64,000 bases of DNA from positions 103,280,314 through 103,344,313 of the forward strand of contig OY755042.1 in assembly GCA_963576565.1 (NCBI GenBank), written 5' to 3'. The notes under the pieces are model-generated. The model was not told the origin of the DNA, did no database searches, and was given only the letters and a program-made list of their open reading frames with translations. This DNA is from Aspidapion aeneum. Lineage: Eukaryota; Arthropoda; Insecta; Coleoptera; Brentidae. Below, one piece after another: positions 55,201-64,000 of the stretch (position 1 is its first letter; the number at the start of each line of letters is the position of its first letter). Made by a program: the position numbers and the translations under genes.

Positions 55201-57990
55201 ATATAAAAATTAATGGAGAATAGGTTCCAACAATACTAGGGAAAAACTGGCTCACTCTAAAGAGTTCATTAAAGAGCTTGTAGAAACAGAGCCAGGAACA
55301 TCATTGGACTTACCAGACAGGAGATACGTATAGTGACTGGTCTTTTTACGGGTCACCGTGGACTGAGAGTACCCATGCACAGAATGGGACTAACAGAAGA
55401 GACCGAATGTAGACTCTGTATGGAGAATGACGAAACATTCAGACATTTACTGTGCGAATGTCCGGCTATTGCACGCTTACGTCAGAACACTTTGGGTAAA
55501 ACTCAGATTGACTCAGAAGATCTGCACAATGTCTCACCCAAACGTATCCTAACCGGGGCATGCCTGGGCAGGTTAAACCCGGTTTCCACGTATGCGTGCC
55601 CACCCTAATTCAAAAAACGCATTTAAAACCGGTGCAAATCCATTTCCTGTCACGTCTTTTTTTATTTTTTTTTTATTTGTCAAACACACTGTGTTTATTG
55701 TATTACAATCTAGTCAGTAAGACTAATTAACAATTTTGTTTTAACTTACTTTACTAGAAAAGTCAGATTTAAACTTAGGGTTCACTCAACAGTTCTCCCC
55801 GCTTGGTTTAGTCTGTAACTCACAATTGTATTGTGTTTATAGCATTATTTTGTTTTATGTAATTCACTTAGTTTACTAGCTCAAACGGCTTCACTCTTTT
55901 TTAGTCTTCGAACTAGCACAGTATTTTTTAGAAGCTGAATTGCTTCCACATTCACATGCCGATGGAGTCTATCTTCATGGCTTTTTGCGTACTGTTTTAT
56001 AGTCTCTGCTACAGTTTAGATTTTTAGATCTCGATGAAGGTCACTATTTCGAACGTACCAAGGTGCATTCACAATGTTTCTTAATACTTTATTTTGAAAT
56101 TTCTGTAAAACGGTCACGTGATGCGTTTTTTGAGTGGGCACGCATAGGTGGAAACTAGGCTTTAGGATCCGTATGCCTAAGTTGACGTAGAGTCCTGGAA
56201 GCCTGGCTGGGAGACGCCAGGCTTCCAGGATGCAGTGACCCTAAAGTTGTCGCAGTTGGCAGCGCGCTCAACCGGTAGATGACGGAACCGTTTTTTTACG
56301 TTTTGATAAATTACTTTATGTTGACTTCAGTTGTTTACGTTTTATTTTTCGTTCAATTACATTTTCTTTGCTTTATCATTTTTACTAAATATTTGTTTAA
56401 ATACTTTGTTTCTATATTTCGCTTTTTTATAAATTATGCACACTCTTATTTACCTGTAAAAACCCTTGAGTTACACCTTGAGGTCTCTGTCTTCTCTGCT
56501 GCTCTGCTCGCTTCTGATGTTCTTCGTCCAACGTGAGCCTATCTAAGTTTCTCGCCACGCTTGACGCCAGCTTGGTGACAGATTGCAAAGTACCGGCAGT
56601 GAAATGACGCATCAAGGAGGCGGAGCCATTTGTAATACCTAATAAATTTAGAAAAAAAAACTTTTTGAAAACAAGCTTTTATAAAATGGACTAAAAAGCA
56701 TAAAAAAATTTTTTGAGTGTTCTGATATCATAATAATAAAAGCGATGGTCGTATTTAATATTAAGTAAATGCCTTTCCATGCGCATTTGGTGGATCGTCC
56801 ACAACCGATGATGGGCCGACTCTTCTTTTTCAATGTGACAAAATAAATCGACACATTGCCGGTCGCGGATGATCTGCCTAATATGAAGCAGGCGTAATAA
56901 TGTCCGTCCATGTCAGAAAAATGTAAGGGTAGCTTGAGTAGGGTTGGGTTGGGTTGGGTTAAATTGTCTACCCTTAAATTTCTCTGCTATAATATAATGA
57001 ATTTAGATTTTCACTAAACTTTGAGTTAACAAGGCTAAAACAAAAACGGGTAAATTTCCTTTAATACTCCCATCGCTTTTATTATTATGATATCAGAACA
57101 CTCAAAAAATTATTTTATGTTTTTTAGTCAGTTATACCACATTATTGGAAATTTGAAGTCAATCGGATACGTGGAAGTCAGTTAAAAGTAATCCGAAAAA
57201 CTTGACATTAAATTGTCCATTTTGAATTTTTGTAATCTGATCAAAAATTCGGAATTCTCATCCTTAAAAACCCCCAGATACCAATTTTGGTTGAAATCGG
57301 ATAAACTAAAGTTTTACCCCCTCTCCAACCCCCACGTTAGGGGGGAGGTAGGTACCCGATGAAACCATATTATTGTATTGTCATCGGAACTAAGACGCTA
57401 TGCGAAATTTAAAGTCAATCGGATGTTTGGAAGTTCTTCAAAAATGAGTTACAAGATTTGATTACATACATACATACCCACATACATACATACATACATA
57501 CATACATACATACATACATACATACATACATACATACATACATACATACATACATACATACATACATACATACATACATACATACATACATACATACATA
57601 CATACATACATACATACATACATACATACATACATACATACATACATACATACATACATACATACATACATACATACATACATACATACATACATACATA
57701 CATACATACATACATACATACATACATACATACATACATACATACATACATACATACATACATACATACATACATACATACATGCATGCATGCATGCATG
57801 CATGCATGCATGCATGCATACATACATACATACATACATACATACATACATACATACATACATACATACATACATACATACATACATACATACATACATA
57901 CATACATACATACATACATACATACATACATACATACATACATACATACATACATACATACATACATACATACATACATACATACATACA

Positions 57991-58024
<34 letters not shown>

Positions 58025-61000
58025 CATACATACATACATACATACATACATACATACATACATACAGGTGAAGTTAAATAAAAGCTTGTAAAAAAAGTGA
58101 CCAAGATTATGAACCTTCTTGCCACTTCCGTGATCACAGAGATTTTAGAACAACTAGCGATTGGATTTTACAATCAACCAAAATATAAAAAAAAATTGAA
58201 AGTTCTTAAATAAAAGAACTGTCAAATTATTTAGGAACCCTAGTCCCTAATAGAGATTGATACATTTTGACAGTTTCCAAAAACATATCATATGTCATAT
58301 TGTCATGTATGTAATTTGGGCATGCTACCCGGAACTTGGTTGGTTGACCTGATGTAAAGGCATTAGGACGTCAACCTAGGAAGTATGTGGTGCAAACGAT
58401 TTATGTTTAAAATTGAAACAAGTTTGTAATCACATGCTTCTATAAAACCAATCAAGAACGGATAGTCGGGGTTCAGTTCAGTGAGTACGCTAAGTACCTA
58501 AGTTCTTAATAGTCAAGTATAGAAACAGTAAAGAGATTCTGATCGAGAGCTGAACCCGACCTACACGTGAATAATATTTGTATCAGAAGACTGGGCCAGA
58601 CAGTAGTGATTAGTGAGTAAGTATCTTTGTACTTAGTATTAATAAACCCTTAAACTATCTCACGATCCTCTTTATTTGTGCGCAACACGTACACAAATAG
58701 TCACGACAACCCCCTCGTGACATATGGTGGATAGCATGCCCAAATTACATACATGACAATATTGTAAAATACTTACGACTAGGCGAGGTACACGGCCGAA
58801 CACTTGGCGAACAGTCGTGGTCGGATCGGACGTCTATTTTAGGTAGAATTGTCTATTTTATAGGATCGTTTCTAGGATACCTTCGTTGACGTTCACCGCA
58901 CTTGATGAGAGACCGAAATGTCATACAATGCGCATGTGCGCAGGCGAAATGTTCCTCGCGAGTTAGGCGACCAACAATACATCATACATATGTATTGAGG
59001 GTCTCTAGACTAGTCACGTACCTATCAAAAATGCCCAAGGTCCGTGCCAGAGTCCTCTATAGGGCAAACTAACGAAGTCTCGTAGCCCAGTGCCCATTGC
59101 TCGCGCTAAACCACCAGGGCTGCCAAGTAGTTCCAGGGAACTGACAACCCAACCTGCACCGAAAATGGCACCCGATAGATAGTGCATTGTCAGGGCATGA
59201 CCTAGCCTAAAAAAAATAAATATATCCATGTGACACACCTTTTTTAAATGGTTGCTTGACTATACCAGAGAAAATAGAGATTGGATTTCACAACCAACCT
59301 AAATAGAAAGAGTGTGTACAGCGTGTCCCATTTTCGATGGGATTAAATGGGAAACCCGGTTGTTATTAAAGATATCGATTTTCGGATTGCACCTTACCGT
59401 GCTCTTTTTTTGAGCCCTTAATAATGGTGTTATCAGATTTTTGCTACCCGTGGTTTCGCTAATACAGGGAGTTTTTGAAAAAATTGCATTTTTAATAATT
59501 CCTTGTATCTCGCTTATTTTGCAAGATATTTTAATTCTGTAAAAACATTTTTGTGGCAACTTTTTTAGAGCAAAATAATGACGTTGTGAAGATTTTAAAA
59601 TATTGGTTAGTTTTTGAGATAAGGCATTTATCATAAAAAAATTAAATACGGACCTAAATTTTTTAAATTAATATTTTGATTGGTTTCATGTTATTATTGT
59701 CACAAAATGATAAAACTTTAATATTTTTTTGATTTAAGGTTAAATATTTAATATTAAAAAAAAAATTTGTCCGAACCTGGAAATGACCAACGTAAATATA
59801 AATTGAAAACTGCAAGACACACTAGTTAAATGATTTTTAGTATTTTTGCTTTGAAACGTTAATTAAAAGATTTATAAATAAAGTAAAAAACGTTAAAAAG
59901 TTACAAAAATAATATCATAGTAATTATTTGATGGTAGCACAGCACCTCATGAAATTTACTTTAACATGCAGAAACAATAGCGGGCAATTAACATGGTCAT
60001 TTTACTTGTCATTTTTGTAAATGGCTTACTCAAAATTATTCTGAAATGGCTAGAAATCGACCATATCCATATTTTGAAAAATATTTAAACGGCAGAAATA
60101 TTTTTATGCAAAATGCGTTAAGAAAAATTACCTAAAAATACCAACAATGTCTTACACATAATGGCAATCAGTTTGAACATTTATATTATTAAAGAAAAAT
60201 TAGTTATTAATTTTTGTAACTCGTTATTTTTTTTGTATTTGTTGTAGACTTTGTTTCAAACAAATTTTTAAATTAACGTAAAACCATTTTATTCTACCAA
60301 GTATCAAAACAGTTAAACTAAAAATCGTTCAACTAGCAATTTTTAATTTATATTTATGTTGGAAATTTCCAGGTTCGGACAAAATTTTTTTTAAATATTA
60401 AATATTCTTTTTTAAAACAAAGAATAAAATTTTTTATTATTTTGTGATAATAATAGCATGAAACCAATCAAAATAGTAGTAAAAAAATCCAGGTCCGTAT
60501 TTAATTTTTTTATAATAATAGTGTATCTCAAAAATTAAACAATATTTTAAAAAACTGACAACGTCACTATTTTCTTCTAAAAAAGTTGCCATGAAAAGAT
60601 TTTTACAGAATAAAAATATCTTGCAAAATGAGCAAGATATAAGGGATTAGTAAAAATGCGATTTTTTCAAAAACTCCCTGTATTAGCAAACGGGGTATAG
60701 CAAAAATCTGATTACACCATTTTTAAGGGCTCAAAAAAAGATCACGGTAAGGTGCAATCAGAAATTCGATATCTTTAATAATAATCGAGTTTCCCATTTA
60801 ATCCCATCGAAAATGGGACACGCTGTACACCATACGTTTGACATTACCATTGAAAACGTGGTAAAAATAGTTGGGCACTGGTAGGCAGCCTAACCAAACC
60901 TATTTATACTTTGATTTTATCACGGCCTTGTCAAAATGGCGGAGGTCAGCTATTGTTATTTTTGTTGTGTTTTTGTAGAAAAATAAGGAAATTCTCGGAA

Positions 61001-61342
61001 TTTTCCTATTCTAAAGGAAAAAGTAATGTTTTAAAACCTTTAAACAGCCAAAAAAACAAATAAACAAAAAAATATGATATGACCAATTATCTTCCTGACA
61101 AGAAATATCTCAGAGAAGGGTAAAAAACTACCTATAGTGTGTTGTAAGCAGTCTTCTTCTCTCAAACTTGCTGAATTGCAGAGGAGACTGATCCAGAGCT
61201 ATGTACAATTTGACAGAGGAATGTACAGAAAGTAGGATGGAGACGGGGTTCATCACAAAGTTTCTCATCGTCAGGGGTTGAGCTAGCAATTGACACTGCC
61301 AAAAGACTAGTTCTGGAATGTTTACCGAGTTTGAACTTGCTC
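51650..61342 (-). CDS. VPS13B: VPS13B-type bridge-like lipid transfer protein, C-terminal five exons
   Basis: VPS13-family proteins are long rods that move lipids between membranes; VPS13B acts at the Golgi and its loss causes Cohen syndrome in humans. Exons on the minus strand: 61342-61132, 59206-59022, 56638-56454, 54713-54527 and 52284-51650. All joins have AG/GT sites and keep frame (phases 2, 1, 0, 1). Recognisable blocks: SLKLYIALD-type, LSGAIFGAGWVV, LELLGSPGG, GLRDFVSLPY, TSVTKLASSVARNLDRLTLDEEH-type, LGISLLGAVGGIAHHPLQS and GVGLGLVGVLTKPLSGAAEL, then a terminal PH-like region (IEATRVHSG, LTTDSVVIVD) and an acidic tail ending HFPVL. The 5' exons lie beyond the window or past the element at 61430. 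No lesion is seen. Confidence 0.93.
52988..53839 (-). mobile_element. PIF/Harbinger-type element, internally deleted
   Basis: Ends GCTGGCCATACACACAGAGG with 45-bp, almost perfect inverted repeats, flanked by TA on both sides. The interior encodes only the start of a transposase. cagac-ttatctgt motifs recur near both ends. Confidence 0.85.
53200..53615 (-). pseudogene. PIF/Harbinger transposase, N-terminal fragment
   Basis: About 135 residues: a helical start, LRMDINTYDLLLNLVRENL, RLNAALRFLATGNSYEDLKF and ISTQALGYIILETC, which is the pre-catalytic DNA-binding/HTH region of PIF/Harbinger transposases. It then runs into terminal-repeat sequence (stop at 53061). The DDE domain is missing, so it is inactive on its own; it could act as a repressor only if expressed. 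Confidence 0.85.
54527..54713 (-). CDS. VPS13B: VPS13B exon (penultimate)
   Basis: 187 bp, phase 0 to phase 1. Encodes GMTSLGISLLGAVGG ... LTGQG with small-residue-rich amphipathic helices typical of the VPS13 C-terminus. Donor gtatgt. Confidence 0.92.
55083..55608 (+). pseudogene. LINE pol C-terminal fragment
   Basis: Reads AEAADQTAREAA (end of an RNase H) and, with frame breaks, RIVTGLFTGHRGL, HRMGLTEETECRLCMENDET and HLLCECPA: the zinc-binding tail (CxxC...HxxxxC) of RNase H-bearing LINEs. It may be the same family as the fragment at 34529-35067. Confidence 0.75.
55579..56155. mobile_element. MITE, ~45-bp terminal inverted repeats
   Basis: GGTTTCCACGTATGCGTGCC ... attcaaaaaacgcat on the left is mirrored by atgcgttttttgagtgggca ... 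GTGGAAAC on the right. Truncates the LINE fragment at its left edge. TSD unclear. A partial relative lies at 8391. Confidence 0.8.
56193..56230. repeat. Perfect hairpin, 14-bp arms, 10-base loop
   Basis: TCCTGGAAGCCTGG ... CCAGGCTTCCAGGA, followed by tgcagtgaccctaaa, which also occurs after a related inverted motif at 62733-62782. Confidence 0.85.
56454..56638 (-). CDS. VPS13B: VPS13B exon
   Basis: 185 bp. Encodes ITNGSASLMRHFTAGTL ... LDRLTLDEEHQKRAEQ ... GVTQGFLQ; the LDRLTLDEEH block is a strong VPS13B mark. Acceptor ttattag, donor gtaaataag. Confidence 0.93.
56689..57130. repeat. Inverted repeat with ~60-bp arms, 320-bp spacer
   Basis: 56689-56748 and 57070-57130 are reverse complements with few differences (shared ttttgagtgttctgatatca and taataataaaagcgatgg). 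It may be a MITE; no target duplication found. Confidence 0.8.
57464..58066. repeat. 600-bp (CATA)n microsatellite with inner (CATG)n block
   Basis: About 150 tetranucleotide units of cata, with a clean catg block of nine units at 57781-57816. Open frames across it (IHTY, MYVC) are artefacts. Confidence 0.97.
58301..58758 (+). mobile_element. Solo LTR, 458 bp, TSD ATAT
   Basis: TGTCATG ... CATGACA with unusually long inverted ends (~28 bp, into ttgggcatgcta), flanked by ATAT (58297-58300 and 58759-58762). tataaaacc (58441) and attaataaaccc (58643) fit a Pol II promoter and poly(A) signal, which suits an LTR better than a DNA-transposon MITE. Orientation is inferred from those signals. Confidence 0.7.
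59022..59206 (-). CDS. VPS13B: VPS13B exon
   Basis: 185 bp, phase 2 to phase 1. Encodes LGHALTMHYLSGAIFGAGWV ... GLRDFVSLPY ... WHGPWAFLIG. Acceptor tttttttag, donor gtacgt. Confidence 0.94.
59207..61131 (-). other. VPS13B intron with mariner-type MITE
   Basis: Mostly the 1.5-kb element at 59319-60825. Flanks are AT-rich. Confidence 0.75.
59319..60825. mobile_element. 1507-bp mariner-type element with ~520-bp inverted repeats and TA TSD
   Basis: CAGCGTGTCCCATTTTCGAT begins both ends in inverted orientation; TA at 59317-59318 and 60826-60827. Arms match over about 520 bp with moderate divergence; the middle ~470 bp is unique and AT-rich. There is no transposase. Transcription through it (it lies in an intron) would give a long dsRNA hairpin. 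Confidence 0.88.
61132..61342 (-). CDS. VPS13B: VPS13B exon (first in this window)
   Basis: 211 bp. Encodes ASSNSVNIPELVFWQCQLLA ... LLSVHSSVKLYIALDQSPL ... LLTTHYR. Acceptor aattttttag, donor gtagttt; the phase 2 end (AG) joins G of the next exon. Confidence 0.9.
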
Positions 61343-61618
61343 CTAAAAAATTTAGAATAAAAATTACAGAAAAAATTTCTGTACCTTCACATTTTTTAGG
61401 GCTGTCTTTATATTTTGCATATAGGAACACAGCCCACGAGAAAGACCGGCCCGGGCGCGGAAATATCACGTGACCGTAGGAGTCCCACAAAAAAACGCTT
61501 CACGGCCCGCTGTCATTATAAAACATGTGTGTGTTCAGTTTTGGTATGTTTGTTTACGTCGATTTTTTTTAAATTCGGGCACGAATTTTATGTGAATTTT
61601 ATCAAAGTTATTAAAATA

Positions 61619-61652
61619 ACGCAGCCCACGAAAAAGACTGTAGTGGGCTGCG
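61619..61652. mobile_element. 34-bp micro-element flanked by perfect 8-bp direct repeats
   Basis: ACGCAGCCCACGA...AGTGGGCTGCG, essentially two fused terminal tips, with TTAAAATA at 61611-61618 and 61653-61660. The tip sequence matches the ends of the surrounding element. Confidence 0.75.
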
Positions 61653-61760
61653 TTAAAATAATTAATGGCTAATGAGTAAATTATAAAGAAAATACCTATA
61701 AGATCCCGAGTTTAATTAGTGTTGTTCCTTGTCGGTCCAACTATAAAACTGAAACCTAAT

Positions 61761-62466
61761 ATGTTGCAAACGGGAAAGAAGTGGTAAAAGATAATATCTT
61801 GGATAAGATTGATCAAGTAATAGACATCCTTAGTGACATTTTCGATAGTGAGAGTGAAAAATGTGTTCAGTTGTCATTTCTTATTGAACAATTAGGTATC
61901 TTGAAAAGGTAACCTGAGAATCGAAGATATGGTGCATACACTTTAATGTTGGCTTTATCTTTGTTTATCTAGTGCATACACGTCAATTTACAATTCTAAG
62001 GTAATATGTCTTCCGCACCATCGCAATATTAAAAAACTGATTTGTAAAATATTGTTAACAGATAGTAATCTCTCTGGTAGTGTGAAATATTTAAAAAGTA
62101 AGATACAGCTTTTAAAAGAACATGAGTTGGTAGTTAACTTACACTTTATTGAAATAGATATTAAACTTTGTGCTGGGTAATTTTTCGAAAAATTATTGAC
62201 GACCACTACATTCAGTTCATTGAATGGGAAAACCATCTCACTTATTCACAAAATCACTTGTTTCTTTTTAATAAATTATTGTAGATAACTCTAGCGAGTG
62301 TTTTTGTGGAGAAAAACTATTGTCAAAGCTTGAAAAAATTAGTTTTAGGGCATGTAAAGTTTTTTTAAATAATTTTATTAAAAAGCACAATGATTTAGTG
62401 TCTGCTAATAAATCTTTGAATAAGAACTCAAAGATGATGGCAGTCAAAGAAAAATTAAAAAACTAA
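61761..62466 (+). CDS. Three-exon open gene of unknown function inside the TIR element
   Basis: Exon a (frame open from about 61761 to 61908: DNILDKIDQVIDILSDIF, SFLIEQLGIL), donor gtaacc; exon b 61973-62176 after ttgtttatctag (SAYTSIYNSK, VICLPHHRNIKKLICKILL, a Leu/Lys-rich helix); exon c 62295-62466 after aactctag (ECFCGEKLLSKLEKISFRAC ... to TAA). The splice phases join without stops (AG|T and GG|C). No start codon is seen in exon a, so a further 5' exon is expected. No domain recognised. Its position within inverted repeats suggests a transposon-encoded protein with a short C-terminal Cys cluster (CFCG). Confidence 0.45.
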
Positions 62467-62732
62467 AAGCTTAGGTTTGATGTCCAATTTTGAAGATTCA
62501 GTTCTTTATAGTATAGTATATATATCAGCAAAATATTTTTTTCAATTTTTGCCTATAAAAGAACAAACATTTTTTGTTAATTTATTTAAATTGTGTAAAA
62601 ACATAATAATATATTAAGCAATACAATAAGAATCCTGGGACTCCTAAGATCACGTGACCGCCGACTTGCTTATAACGCGCCATGGCCGGTCTTTATCGTT
62701 GGCTGCGAGGGCGACGCTGATCAAATTTCGTT

Positions 62733-62782
62733 AGGGTCAGTGCATCCTGGCGCAGGCTTCTAGGATGCAGTGACCCTAAATG
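62733..62782. repeat. Inverted motif repeat AGGGTCAGTGCATCCT
   Basis: agggtcagtgcatcct and aggatgcagtgaccct pair with one mismatch across a short loop. The right half plus aaa is shared with 56215-56246. Confidence 0.7.
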
Positions 62783-62894
62783 TCGTTACTAAAACTTAAC
62801 CACAATCTTTACCTAACCTAAATATACTTTTATCACTTATTATATTATTACATCAGTAGACAGTTTCTCTTTGGTATCGAGAATTCAATCGTGG

Positions 62895-63585
62895 ACGGAT
62901 TAGCCTTAGCGACGATCCAAGGCCAGGTGCACCAAGAACGGCTGTCACCCAGGAAAACATCAATGCTGTGCGCATGCTCATCACGAAAGACCGCCATGTG
63001 ACATATCGCGAGATTGAGGCTTTAATGAGGACCTCAGCTCAAAAAAATCGTTTCCCGCTGAATAACGCATCTGTTGAACGAAGAAAGAGAAAGAAGCTAG
63101 GGTCAGTTGGTGTCAGAAAACTCTAGAACGCTTTGAGGCCAGAAACTCAAAAAACGTGTACAGCATTGTCAGTGGTGATGAATTGTAAATTTACTCATAT
63201 GAACCCGAAAATAAACGTCACTTGTCTGTTTGGGTGTTCCAAGATGAAGAAAAGCCAACAAAAGTAACCCGTTCTCGAAGTGTATCCAAAAAGATGTTCG
63301 CGACATTTGTTTCAAAAGCAGGTCATATAGCAACAACTCCTCTGAAAAATCAAATGACTGTTACTGCCGATTCGTACATCAGCATTTGTTTGCCGAAAAT
63401 CATCGCTGAGCATGTAAAAATTAACCCCCAACGACGAATCATCCTTCACCAAGACAATGCAAGTTTACACAAAGCACAAAAAATCATTGAATTTTTGACC
63501 CAACAAAACTACGAATTGTTGGACCAACCAATACAGTCCGGACCTAAGTCCCAATGAATTCTAGTGGAGAATACTTCGAGAAACA
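62895..63585 (+). pseudogene. mariner-family transposase, frameshifted
   Basis: DDPRPGAPRTAV and TYREIEAL of the N-terminal HTH linker, a decayed stretch with stops, then WCQKTLERFEA, SGDE (first catalytic Asp), VWVFQDEEKPTKV, GHIATTPLKN and LHQDNASLH (second Asp). A one-base shift separates this from YSPDLSPNEF, which carries the third Asp. The cut-and-paste transposase would be dead. Terminal repeats not identified. Confidence 0.88.
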
Positions 63586-64000
63586 ATAAAGTCTTTAAAA
63601 GTTATTTACTGTTTTATTCCAGCTGCAGTGTTTTTGCTATAACTTATCGACAAATAAAAATAAAATACCGATATTAGTTTTGTTTTATTGCAAAAAGAGT
63701 TTTTTTAAGAATTTTATCAATTTTTGACATATAGTTTGCGTCACATACCTACAGAGTGGCTCAAAATAATAATTAAAAAAAATACAGGAAAAATAGATTT
63801 AATAAATATAAAGAAAGGAAACTGAAACTGCATGGTCAAAATTAACTTCACTTGGTTTTATGTGAGTCGTTTTAACTATTCTAAAGTGATATTTGCATAC
63901 TGGATTATGTAATAAACTTACAGGATTTTTTAAAATTCAATGCATGACATGTTTACTAATTGTCTACGGAATAGTGTGTTTACTGGGATGCGTCAAATGA
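63586..64000. other. No gene seen
   Basis: AT-rich; nothing supported. Confidence 0.45.

Larger units (their letters stand above)
54714..56453 (-). other. VPS13B intron with LINE fragment, MITE and hairpin
   Basis: Holds the fragments listed at 55083, 55579 and 56193. The rest is AT-rich. Confidence 0.7.
56639..59021 (-). other. VPS13B intron with inverted duplication, microsatellite and solo LTR
   Basis: See the entries at 56689, 57464 and 58301. A short (GGGTT)4 run lies near 56941. Confidence 0.7.
61430..62705. mobile_element. 1.28-kb TIR element enclosing a small spliced gene
   Basis: Left CAGCCCACGAGAAAGACCGG ... atcacgtgaccgtaggagtcccac; right is the reverse complement (CAGCCAACGATAAAGACCGG ... 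atcacgtgac...taggagtccca). Arms ~60-70 bp. TSD not found. It encloses the 34-bp mini-hairpin at 61619 and the exons at 61761-62466. Confidence 0.75.

Noticed and set aside
56941..56960. Telomere repeat (GGGTT)n
   Set aside because: Only about four units inside an intron; too short to claim an interstitial telomere.
57449..58137. 200-codon open frames of IHTY and MYVC repeats
   Set aside because: They are translations of the (CATA)n microsatellite in all frames.

Overview
The window is nuclear DNA of an animal, almost certainly an insect. It is AT-rich, has spliced genes with GT/AG introns and no operons, and holds two conserved animal genes buried among BEL/Pao, Ty3/gypsy, CR1-like, R1-like, mariner, pogo/Tigger and PIF/Harbinger elements. 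A beetle is a reasonable guess from the repeat style, but nothing in the sequence proves the order.

Two host genes are clear, and they lie tail to tail. An intronless beta-1,4-galactosyltransferase 7 gene (47033-47962, +) is followed by the last five coding exons of a VPS13B-type lipid-transfer protein (61342 down to 51650, -). All four VPS13B splice joins keep the frame. The VPS13B terminal exon is followed by three decayed tandem copies of itself (about 600 bp per unit). The VPS13B introns are crowded with inverted-repeat elements, a solo LTR and a 600-bp tetranucleotide microsatellite.

Left part (1-12500): dispersed repeats, one exon of an unidentified regulatory-type protein (3166-3708), a two-ORF CR1-like retrotransposon with both ORFs open (4085-8370, -), a decayed Tigger element, and a MITE.

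Centre (12542-23048): a 10.5-kb structure bounded by 16-bp terminal inverted repeats and a perfect 6-bp target duplication (TATAAT). Inside are five arrays of a 10-bp monomer in both orientations, separated by repeated AT-rich modules carrying tRNA-Met-like and tRNA-Phe-like sequences with Pol III box B motifs and T-runs. A 124-bp relative at 12207-12330 has similar tips, perfect 9-bp direct repeats and just two of the 10-bp monomers. This set is the most novel thing in the window. A BEL/Pao provirus (23060-30016; 471-bp LTRs differing at one base; TSD CACAC) abuts its right target duplication and is young but broken in gag, protease and integrase.

Right of that (30017-46200): a frameshifted R1-like element, an RNase H fragment, a ~175-bp degenerate satellite, an array of a 111-bp exon-like unit interrupted by a gypsy integrase fragment, a long stretch with no gene I can see, and a ~100-bp tandem array built on a GTAAC/GTTAC inverted motif. 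A 611-bp inverted-repeat element with a perfect 9-bp TSD sits about 220 bp upstream of the galactosyltransferase start codon.

Right end (61430-64000): an inverted-repeat element enclosing a three-exon open gene of unknown function, and a mariner transposase pseudogene. Very long open frames across the 10-bp and CATA repeats are artefacts of the repeat and are not genes.
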